DNA from: Noviherbaspirillum sp965974465
GTDB lineage: Bacteria; Pseudomonadota; Gammaproteobacteria; Burkholderiales; Burkholderiaceae_D
Length of the DNA stretch: 64,000 bases
Assembly: GCA_965974465.1 (NCBI GenBank)
Contig: CBHCMF010000001.1
Location: 24,782 to 88,781, forward strand
Direction: 5' to 3'
Shown here: positions 7,631 through 15,091 of the stretch, in pieces
Layout of the letters: the number at the start of each line of letters is the position of its first letter
How positions within the stretch are numbered: the first letter of the stretch is position 1
Position numbers and translations under genes: made by a program
Notes under the pieces: model-generated
Told to the model about the DNA's origin: nothing
Database searches by the model: none
Seen by the model: the letters and a program-made list of their open reading frames with translations, nothing else

Positions 7631-8014
7631 TCAATCGCGCTCAATTTTCCTATCCGCCTGCTTCAACTCCGTGTACTTCTTTGCCGACCCATAAGCCTGA
7701 TCGATGGGATACCGCGCCGCATTCTTCCTGATTTTCTCCGCTGCCGCCTGCAGCAAATCGAAGCCCCCTTCATGGGCAATCAGCAGCAAGTAGAGAAACA
7801 CGTCTGCGCATTCTTCTTGCAGTGCTGTTTGAAATTGGGAGTCTCCCTGTAGCGCTGCAAGTTGCTCATCCGATTTCCATTGTGTCAGCTCCAGCAATTC
7901 CGCTGACTCAAGACTGAGTGAAATGATCAGGTCTTTGAGTTTGTGGAATTGCTGCCAGTTGCGTTCGTCCCGAAACTGGAAAAGCTGTTTTCTTAGGGTC
8001 TCTAAATCCATCAT
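7631..8014 (-). CDS. MazG-like nucleotide pyrophosphohydrolase
   Basis: This 127-residue all-helical protein belongs to the MazG/RS21-C6 (dCTP pyrophosphatase-like) group. The metal-binding pattern is visible: ESAELLELTQW (E-x-x-E-L) in the first helix pair and EECADVFLYLLLIA (E-E-x-x-D-V) in the second, the residues that hold Mg2+ for hydrolysis of NTPs to NMP and pyrophosphate. Members clean the nucleotide pool of non-canonical nucleotides. Convergent with the upstream chemoreceptor gene; 176 bases between them hold only an 18-codon frame at 7494 of doubtful meaning. Start is either of two adjacent ATGs. Confidence 0.85.
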   Translation of the reverse strand: MMDLETLRKQLFQFRDERNWQQFHKLKDLIISLSLESAELLELTQWKSDEQLAALQGDSQFQTALQEECADVFLYLLLIAHEGGFDLLQAAAEKIRKNAARYPIDQAYGSAKKYTELKQADRKIERD

Positions 8015-8181
8015 CGTGAAGAGGGGGAAATCCAGGGAAAGCCCAGTATATCCCTGCTTGGTAGGTCAACCGGAGATGCATCGGGGCGGGATGTCTTAAC
8101 CCGCCTACGAAATGCCATATTTATGGGATAGGCCTTGCGATGACAAAGTTTCAATATGGGACTTTTCCACGGAGGCAAATC

Positions 8182-9870
8182 ATGGCGGAACACCCTGAGC
8201 AGCAACGAGCAAACATGGTCAATTGGTACGACCCTAAGCAATTGGTACGTACCGCGCTTGACGTTCTGTTTTCGACGGTGTTCGGCCGCCATGCTGACTT
8301 TCGCACGATCGAGGCGCTCGGTACGCCTAATATCGACCCTGGGGATACGGATTACACCGACGGTGGAAAGCGCCAGGAGATTTGGATCGACTATGTCGCT
8401 GACGTCGGCGACGGTTGGAATTCCACCTATGCGGTCGCCTACCATCTGGCGCAACCGACGCTGCTGCTGCGCGACGAAAAAGGCATCGATCATCACACCC
8501 AGCGCGGTGCGATATTGATCTTCGGTGGCGATGCTGTCTACCCGGTCGCTAGCCGGTCTGAATACAAACGGCGCTTGGTCTTGCCTTATGAGAACGCCTT
8601 ACCGAAAGACAGCGTCGATCCGGCGCCGGATGCCTACGCCATTCCTGGCAATCATGACTGGTACGATAGCCTCGTCTCATTCACGCGGCTGTTCTGCGGC
8701 CGTGAGCGCTTCGCCGGCTGGAACACGAAACAAAAGCGTAGTTATTTCGCTTTGAAGCTGCCGCATCGCTGGTGGCTTTTGGGCACCGATATACAACTCG
8801 ATTCGGACATCGACCGCTCACAAGTGGATTACTTCAAGAACATCGCCGACACACAGATGCAAGACGGTGACCGCGTGATCCTCTGCAATGCTGAGCCGCA
8901 CTGGATCGCAGCCAAGGTGTATAACGAGCTCGACCCTGACTATACCGAAAACAATCTTGCCTTCCTTGAGCGGATCGTCCTGGAACGTAAGAAGGTTGCC
9001 GTGTTCCTGGCGGGCGACCTGCATCACTATCGACGCCATGCCGCGCCGAACGGGACACAGAAAATTACGGCTGGAGGCGGTGGTGCTTTTTTGCATCCGA
9101 CGCATGGCGCAGAGGTGACAACGTTGGCAGGTGACTTCAGGCTGAAGAAGAGCTTTCCCGATGAGGCTACATCAAGAAGGCTGACCTGGCGTAACCTCGG
9201 CTTTCTGTTTCTTAACCCGTATTTTGGTGTGGTCACCGCGATGCTGTATGTGCTGAGCGCTTGGGCGGTGAAGACGAATTTAAGTGCGTATGGTTGGAGG
9301 GACTGGCCCTCTGCGTTGTATCAGGTGTTTTATTCGGCGCTGCAGAGTCCGGTGTCGGCATTCTGGATCGTTGCGCTGTTCGGCGGCCTCCTCCTGTTCA
9401 CCGATACGCATTCGAAGCCGTACCGGCTTATCGCCGGCGTACTGCATGGTGCGGCACATGTTGCGGCGTTGTTCCTGATTGGCTGGGGCAGTAGCGCGCT
9501 GGTGGGCGCCATGACGCCTTACCAGTCCGGACATCCGCTTCACATGCTGTTGAGCGGAGTGCTCATCCTGCTCGGTGGCTGGGTGGCCGGCTCTTGTATC
9601 ATGGGGCTTTACCTGTATCTATCGCTTAACTGGTTTGGGCGGCACAGTAATGAAGCGTTTTCGTCGCTGCGCATTCAGGATTGGAAAAATTTTCTACGCA
9701 TGAAAATCGATGCGAACGGGGATTTGACGATTTATCCGATTGGCATTCGTCGCGTGCCGCGTCGGTGGAAAGCTGGCACAGCGACGTCGAAAATGGTGCC
9801 GGATGATAGCCGTGCAACCGCGCCGGAACTGATCGAAAAGCCCGTTATTGTGCGCGGAGCAGCGTCGTGA
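8182..9870 (+). CDS. Membrane-associated calcineurin-like metallophosphoesterase
   Basis: ATG at 8182 is chosen because GGAGG lies 6 bases upstream; an earlier ATG at 8140 lacks such a site. The product is 562 residues. The N-terminal half carries metallophosphoesterase motifs: DVGDG near residue 75, GGDAVYP, PGNHDWYD (GNHD box) and LAGDLHHY (metal-binding histidines). The C-terminal half has about four or five hydrophobic helices (for example VVTAMLYVLSAWAV and HMLLSGVLILLGGWVAGS) followed by a short soluble tail, so the catalytic domain is probably tethered to the inner membrane on the cytoplasmic face. There is no signal peptide. Substrate unknown. It ends 8 bases before the convergent Crp/Fnr gene. 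Confidence 0.85.
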   Translation: MAEHPEQQRANMVNWYDPKQLVRTALDVLFSTVFGRHADFRTIEALGTPNIDPGDTDYTDGGKRQEIWIDYVADVGDGWNSTYAVAYHLAQPTLLLRDEKGIDHHTQRGAILIFGGDAVYPVASRSEYKRRLVLPYENALPKDSVDPAPDAYAIPGNHDWYDSLVSFTRLFCGRERFAGWNTKQKRSYFALKLPHRWWLLGTDIQLDSDIDRSQVDYFKNIADTQMQDGDRVILCNAEPHWIAAKVYNELDPDYTENNLAFLERIVLERKKVAVFLAGDLHHYRRHAAPNGTQKITAGGGGAFLHPTHGAEVTTLAGDFRLKKSFPDEATSRRLTWRNLGFLFLNPYFGVVTAMLYVLSAWAVKTNLSAYGWRDWPSALYQVFYSALQSPVSAFWIVALFGGLLLFTDTHSKPYRLIAGVLHGAAHVAALFLIGWGSSALVGAMTPYQSGHPLHMLLSGVLILLGGWVAGSCIMGLYLYLSLNWFGRHSNEAFSSLRIQDWKNFLRMKIDANGDLTIYPIGIRRVPRRWKAGTATSKMVPDDSRATAPELIEKPVIVRGAAS

Positions 9871-9877
9871 TGCGGCG

Positions 9878-10711
9878 TTACGCCGCAGCCAGGGGCGGGG
9901 TGCGCTTGGCTTTCGCGGCATCAGTCTTGGCGCGTGCGCGTGACGGCGGTAGACGACGCAGCGTGCGCAGCGACTGCAAGTCATGGATCACGATTGCGCG
10001 CTGGTCGACGGAGATGAAGCCGACGGCATTGAACGCAGAAAAAGTACGGCTGATGGTCTCCAGCGTCAGGCCAAGATAGTTACCGATTTCCTGACGCGTC
10101 ATGCGCAAATTGAATTGCGTGCCGGAGTAACCCATTTCAGTAAAGCGTTCCGATAGAAACACCAGGAAGCGCGCCACACGGGCTTCTGCGCTGAGTGAGC
10201 CGAGCGTGCCGACCATTGTCTGCTCGCGCACCAGTTCGCGGCTCATGACGCCGTAGATTGATACTTCCAGCTCCGGATAGACGCGGCCAAGGCCGGCGAA
10301 GGTTTTGAAGGGAATCAGGATGACATCGCAGTTGCTCAGGGCCACAGTCTCGGTCGCATATTGTCTGCGATGGATGCCATCAATGCCGAACATGTCCCCT
10401 CTCATTGGGAAGCCGAGCACTTGTTCATTGCCTACCTCGTCAATCATCACCGTCTTCAAAAAGCCGGAATTGACGACATACAGCATGTCGAAGGGCTGGC
10501 CGATAGTATGGATGCGCTGACCGGCCTTGAATTGCATGTGCTGGAACTGGACGTCGTCGGCCGGCAGCTTGGCCGGAATGCGCAATAGATCACACACTTC
10601 CTTCAGGTTCGACCACAGTTTTGCCTGGCGTTGCCATGTAATACCGGAGGGCGATGGCGTCGCCAGAGAGAGTGAAGAAGAACGGATTTCAGAGAGTTGC
10701 GTCGTCAGCAT
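9878..10711 (-). CDS. Crp/Fnr family transcriptional regulator
   Basis: The 277-residue product has a cyclic-nucleotide-binding-like beta-roll (about residues 55-170, with FKAGQRIHTIGQPFDMLYVV and the FGIDGIHRR turn) and a C-terminal winged helix with the recognition helix TRQEIGNYLGLTLETISRTF. The E-T-x-S-R pattern is the FNR-type DNA-reading motif, predicting TTGAT-N4-ATCAA sites. The N-terminal cysteine cluster of oxygen-sensing FNR is missing: only two Cys residues are visible (EVCDL, SNCDV), so a 4Fe-4S cluster of the FNR kind is unlikely. The last 20 residues are an Ala/Lys/Pro tail. AAGGA precedes the ATG at good distance. Confidence 0.88.
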   Translation of the reverse strand: MLTTQLSEIRSSSLSLATPSPSGITWQRQAKLWSNLKEVCDLLRIPAKLPADDVQFQHMQFKAGQRIHTIGQPFDMLYVVNSGFLKTVMIDEVGNEQVLGFPMRGDMFGIDGIHRRQYATETVALSNCDVILIPFKTFAGLGRVYPELEVSIYGVMSRELVREQTMVGTLGSLSAEARVARFLVFLSERFTEMGYSGTQFNLRMTRQEIGNYLGLTLETISRTFSAFNAVGFISVDQRAIVIHDLQSLRTLRRLPPSRARAKTDAAKAKRTPPLAAA

Positions 10712-10951
10712 TGCGAATCCTTGTTGAAGTCGTTGTTGTCCAAGTGTTCGTATTGGCTCCTGACACTTTCCGGAAGGGGCGAAGTGCCCGTGCAGAATTT
10801 ATTTGTGGTAGGGAAACCAGTGCTATGCATTATGTCTGTACCCTGGCCTTCCGGAAATCAGCGTACGGATGAAATGTACTGTCGGCGAATGGACAGCACC
10901 GTTCAGATTTTTCCTACATGAGACAAGAAGGAGAGCGTTAGGCGCTGCGCA

Positions 10952-11359
10952 TTATGCCGTGTTGTTATCAGCTGTCTTTTGTCGGTGCTGTTTAGCGAGT
11001 TTGATGACGGCGTTGCGGATGGTTGCCAGTACAGTCACCGCGTTGAAGGGCTTGACGATGAAGCCGTGCACCCCGCGTTCGGCAGCGGTCTGTACGGTCG
11101 CGGAATCAAATTTTCCTGAAACCAGAAACACTAGGGACTTTGGCAGCCCGGCTTGAAGAATGGCAAGCTTCTCGAAACCTTCCTCATCGGTACTGCCAAG
11201 ATCGATGCACACCAGTTGCGGCTGCAACTTCATCATGCTCGCTAAGCCAGCTGAACTGGTATTAGCATCGCCGATGACGTTATAACCGCCATTCACCAGA
11301 ACAGAGGTCAGCAAGTTGCGCGAAATGGCATTGCCATCGATCACCACCACTTTCAGCAT
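10952..11359 (-). CDS. Stand-alone response regulator receiver protein
   Basis: Start at ATG 11359, with AAGGA about 7 bases upstream, is preferred over an in-frame GTG at 11386; the product is 135 residues. It is a single CheY-like receiver domain without an output domain: VVVIDGN (acidic pocket, with one Asp instead of the usual pair), VCIDLGS (phospho-acceptor Asp near residue 53), FLVSGK (Ser at the conserved T/S position) and GFIVKPF (conserved Lys). It presumably passes a phosphoryl signal to another protein. No histidine kinase is adjacent. Confidence 0.88.
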   Translation of the reverse strand: MLKVVVIDGNAISRNLLTSVLVNGGYNVIGDANTSSAGLASMMKLQPQLVCIDLGSTDEEGFEKLAILQAGLPKSLVFLVSGKFDSATVQTAAERGVHGFIVKPFNAVTVLATIRNAVIKLAKQHRQKTADNNTA

Positions 11360-11598
11360 ATCGATCCTTAGTCTTGGCGTGCCCACATTGGGTGACGCGA
11401 CCCCGCCTGCTGGTGCGTCAAGGAAGAATAATAAGGGACAAAGCGAAAAGCTACTGCGTGCAGTGCAACATAAACGGGTATTCGTGAAGGGACCTTTTTT
11501 AGCCTAGACTGAACATAGTTTCTTGTTTTCAGTCATCCGCCAGTAAATCGGTATGAGCATACGATGAGAGATTCTCCATTGCGCAACAGGAGGCAAGC

Positions 11599-12051
11599 AT
11601 GTATAGCAAGATACTAGTCGCCTACAATGGCACCCCGGAAAGCCGCCACGCATTACGGGAATGCATCCGTATTGCACCCGGCCCGGAGGCGCAAATTCAC
11701 CTGCTCGCGGTAGTGACCCCCACCCCGATCATCCTGGCCGGTGAATTTGTCGCCGCTGTGCCGAGCATGGACGAAGAGTTGGCGGAGAAGGAAGTGATGG
11801 TGCAGGTGCTGGAAGCTGGGCGCAGACTACTTACGGATGCTGGTCTGAATGTCGTCCCGCATCTCGAAGTCGGAGAGCCTGTGCCGGTGATCGCGGACCT
11901 GGTGAACAAGGTCGGAATCGAGCTGGTGATCGTCGGACACTCGCGCCACAAGCCGCTCGCGATGCGGTGGTGGCGCGGGTCGACAGACGCGGTGCTGGTG
12001 GAGAAAATTCGCTGCAGCGTGCTGGTGGCGGCGGAGCCGAAGCAGGTATGA
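11599..12051 (+). CDS. Universal stress protein (UspA family)
   Basis: The 150-residue protein has one Usp domain: MYSKILVAYNGTPESRHAL at the N-terminus with the usual V-A-x-(D/N)-G-(S/T) turn, and ELVIVGHSRHKPLAMRWWRG then CSVLVA at the C-terminus. The ATP-binding G-x2-G-x9-G-(S/T) motif is altered (GHSRHKP..., with GST retained), so nucleotide binding is uncertain. A strong GGAGG lies 6 bases before the ATG. Convergent with the cyanophycin-associated DUF1854 gene 23 bases away. Confidence 0.9.
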   Translation: MYSKILVAYNGTPESRHALRECIRIAPGPEAQIHLLAVVTPTPIILAGEFVAAVPSMDEELAEKEVMVQVLEAGRRLLTDAGLNVVPHLEVGEPVPVIADLVNKVGIELVIVGHSRHKPLAMRWWRGSTDAVLVEKIRCSVLVAAEPKQV

Positions 12052-12074
12052 CGCCCAAGAAGACTTCTGATGGA

Positions 12075-12536
12075 CTACAAGAAGCGGTCCAGCATCTTCC
12101 TGCTTCCCTTGTCCAGTGCATCCATATTCCGGATCAGGAACTGGACACCGTGGCTGTCCGCAATCAACAGCGTTGAGTGTGCAACGCGGCGAATATCTTC
12201 TTCACCCTTCAGGACAAAGGAGGCAATGCCGCGGTCGGTTTCGACTTCCCAGGTGCTGGGTACCGCGAAAGTGGATACGTGCAGAATGCATTTGATCTCA
12301 GGAAGAAACTCCCGGTTCTGCAGCTCTTCTTCCAACAGGGCGCGTGCTGTTGCGTGCAGGTCACTCAGGCGGTCAATCCAGGCAAGTTCATGGCCGTCGA
12401 CATCAACTAATGCAATGCCGGAATCTGGCGCAGCAATCGGAAATGCACGCACCGGCACCACGCCTTCATGCACGCCTTCAGGCGAAGAAAATACCAGCTT
12501 GCCAAAGGCATTGCGGCTTAATTGGAAATTGCTCAT
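12075..12536 (-). CDS. Cyanophycin metabolism-associated DUF1854 family protein
   Basis: The 153-residue soluble protein matches DUF1854 (SPEGVHEGVVPVRAFPIAAP near the start; VPSTWEVETDRGIASFVLKG and GVQFLIRNMDALDKGSRKM towards the end). DUF1854 proteins are known mainly as neighbours of a cyanophycin-locus ABC transporter. Its ATG overlaps the TGA of the ABC gene (ATGA), so translation is probably coupled and the two products may act together. Molecular function is unknown. Whether it is a regulatory or adaptor subunit is inference from the overlap. Confidence 0.8.
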   Translation of the reverse strand: MSNFQLSRNAFGKLVFSSPEGVHEGVVPVRAFPIAAPDSGIALVDVDGHELAWIDRLSDLHATARALLEEELQNREFLPEIKCILHVSTFAVPSTWEVETDRGIASFVLKGEEDIRRVAHSTLLIADSHGVQFLIRNMDALDKGSRKMLDRFL

Positions 12537-14815
12537 GCGATGCTTTCATCAGGTGCGGACTGCGCAACCGTTTCGTTTTCGGCGAGGCGCTGCTGGGCTT
12601 GATACAGGCGATAGTAGGCGCCCCCGCGTGCAAGCAGTTCTTCATGCTTGCCGACTTCGACGATCTGACCTTTGTCCAATACCACGAGACGGTCGGCTTG
12701 GCGCAGGGTGGACAAACGGTGCGCGATGGCGATGGTAGTGCGGCCGCGTACCAGGTTGTCGAGTGCTTTTTGGATTTCTTTTTCGGTCGTGGTATCAACC
12801 GACGAGGTGGCTTCGTCCAGGATCAACAACTGTGGATTGATCAGCAGCGCCCGTGCAATCGAGATACGCTGACGCTCACCGCCGGAAAGGGTCTGGCCAC
12901 GTTCACCCACCATCGAGTCGTAGCCGTGCGGCAGGCGTAGGATGAATTCGTGCGCATTGGCAGCACGTGCGGCGGCGATGATTTCCTCACGTGTGGCACC
13001 CGGCTTGCCATAGGCGATGTTGTCGGCGATGGTGCCGAAGAACAGAAAGGGTTCTTGCAGCACCAGGCCGATGTGGCGGCGATATTCGGCGCGGGGAAGC
13101 GAACGGATATCGACGCCATCGACCAGAATGGCACCTTCGGACACATCGTAGAAGCGACAGATCAGATTGACCAGGGTGCTCTTGCCCGAGCCGCTGTGGC
13201 CGACCAGGCCAATCATCTCGCCGGGCTTAATCGATAGATCGACATTACGCAGCACCGCACGGTTGCCGTAGCGGAAGCCGATTTCGCGTAGGTCGATGCG
13301 GCCTTCGATGCGTTGCAGGTGTACCGGATTTTGCGGTTCCGGCACGCTCGATACGTGATCGAGAATGTCAAAGATGCGCTTGGCGCCAGCCGCCGCCTTT
13401 TGTGTGACCGACACAATGCGGCTCATGGAGTCAAGACGTGTGTAGAAGCGGCCGATGTAGGCGAGAAACGCCGTTAGCACACCGACGGTGATGTCGCCCT
13501 TCGAGACTTGCCAGATGCCCACTCCCCAGACGATCAGCAAACCGATTTCGGTGAGAAAGGTGACGGTAGGCGAGAACAGCGACCAGACCTTATTGACGCG
13601 GTCATTGATCAACAGGTTGTGCGCATTGGCTTCGCGGAAGCGCGCAGCTTCGCGCTTTTCCTGAGCAAAAGCCTTGACCACGCGGATGCCTGGAATCGTA
13701 TCGGCCAGTACGTTGGTAACTTCCCCCCATACGCGGTCAATTTTTTCGAAGCCATGACGCAGCTTGTCACGTACCACGTGGATCATCCACGCGATGAAAG
13801 GCAGCGGCAGCAAAGTGACCAATGCCAGCCAGGGATTGATCGACACCAGGATCACCGCCGTCATCGTAATCATCAAGACATCGGTGGCAAAGTCGAGCAG
13901 GTGGAGCGATAGGAACACGCAGATACGGTCGGTTTCAGAGCCGATGCGTGCCATTAGATCGCCGGTGCGTCGTCCGCCAAAATATTCAAGCGACAGCCGC
14001 AGCAAGTGCTCGTAGGTGCTGGTGCGCAGGTCTGCCCCGATACGTTCCGAGACCAGTGCCAGGATGTAGGTGCGCGCCCACCCGAGCACCCATGCCAGCA
14101 GCGCAGCGCCGAACAGGCCGGAAAGATACAGAGCGACCAGGCTGACATCGATCTTCTGGCCGTTCTGGTAAGGAATCAGCACATTGTCCATCAGCGGCAT
14201 TGACAGATAGGGCGGCACCAGCGTGGCGGCGGTGGACGCCAGCGTCAGCAGAAAGCCGGCCAGTAATTGGCCCTTGTACGGTTTGGCAAAACGCCACAGA
14301 CGGAACAGCGTCCAGGTGGAAGGGGGTGTGTGGATCTCCCGAGTACAGATGGGACACTCCTCTACGTCGTCTGGCAAAGGTGCCTTGCAGCTTGGGCAGA
14401 CCGGCTGTTCCGGCTCTTGTACCGGACAGCCGGTGACGACGGCGCCGCGCTGTTGTTCGAAATGATCGATCAGGCGCAGCGCTTCCGGATTACGGCCCAA
14501 GGTGAAGCGCCAGCAGGCAAGACGCGCTTGCTCATCATGCAATTCCAGCGTGCCGACGCCGGCGTGATCATGATGCGCTAGGCGTAATTGCGACCGATAC
14601 GGCCATGCCGTCCAATTACCATCGGCGGTCTTGGCCAGTAGTCGGCGGTCAGTGACGGCCACGAGGCCGGGCGCAAAACGCAAGGCCGTGTCCAGATCCA
14701 GCTCGACACTGGCGAGCACGGTCTCGCCGGCGTGCAGATGTGCCTGTACCTCAGATTGCCATGTCGCAGGAAGGGCTTGCCTGGATGGCAGCACGATAAG
14801 GGGTTCAGTTTTCAT
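12533..14815 (-). CDS. Cyanophycin metabolism-associated ABC transporter with N-terminal zinc ribbon
   Basis: With ATG at 14815 the product is 760 residues (a TTG at 14833 is the other candidate). Order: an N-terminal PH-like/unknown domain (about 1-135), a four-cysteine zinc ribbon (CPSCKAPLPDDVEECPIC, about 140-160), a six-helix ABC exporter membrane domain (about 180-480), and a nucleotide-binding domain with Walker A GHSGSGKST, signature LSGGERQRISIARAL, Walker B LLILDEATS and a final IAHRLSTL His. It is a half-transporter and should dimerise. The unusual N-terminal 170 residues set it apart from MsbA-type exporters. It is divergent from cphA' with 276 bases between, suggesting shared control. 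The substrate is unknown; the context suggests a compound linked to cyanophycin metabolism. Confidence 0.85.
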   Translation of the reverse strand: MKTEPLIVLPSRQALPATWQSEVQAHLHAGETVLASVELDLDTALRFAPGLVAVTDRRLLAKTADGNWTAWPYRSQLRLAHHDHAGVGTLELHDEQARLACWRFTLGRNPEALRLIDHFEQQRGAVVTGCPVQEPEQPVCPSCKAPLPDDVEECPICTREIHTPPSTWTLFRLWRFAKPYKGQLLAGFLLTLASTAATLVPPYLSMPLMDNVLIPYQNGQKIDVSLVALYLSGLFGAALLAWVLGWARTYILALVSERIGADLRTSTYEHLLRLSLEYFGGRRTGDLMARIGSETDRICVFLSLHLLDFATDVLMITMTAVILVSINPWLALVTLLPLPFIAWMIHVVRDKLRHGFEKIDRVWGEVTNVLADTIPGIRVVKAFAQEKREAARFREANAHNLLINDRVNKVWSLFSPTVTFLTEIGLLIVWGVGIWQVSKGDITVGVLTAFLAYIGRFYTRLDSMSRIVSVTQKAAAGAKRIFDILDHVSSVPEPQNPVHLQRIEGRIDLREIGFRYGNRAVLRNVDLSIKPGEMIGLVGHSGSGKSTLVNLICRFYDVSEGAILVDGVDIRSLPRAEYRRHIGLVLQEPFLFFGTIADNIAYGKPGATREEIIAAARAANAHEFILRLPHGYDSMVGERGQTLSGGERQRISIARALLINPQLLILDEATSSVDTTTEKEIQKALDNLVRGRTTIAIAHRLSTLRQADRLVVLDKGQIVEVGKHEELLARGGAYYRLYQAQQRLAENETVAQSAPDESIA

Positions 14816-15091
14816 TAAGAAGAAGGCTGACAACGTCGCCTAAAAAGGCAGGTATTTGTTTGCAGAATGTAAAATTCTTTGCGCAAAGGCGCGTGTGACG
14901 CGACCCTATTGTGGCGCTAAGTATACCGACAGGCGATAATGTTGTTTGCCGCTATCATGACCGGCACGATAAATTTTTTCTGTTTTCAGTAAACTAACGC
15001 CGCTGAAAAGCGTTATTCCATGCACAGGCCGAATAACAGACGGTCCAAACCTACAAGCACCGGCCTTTTACCTTTCAGACTCTCGTACTAA

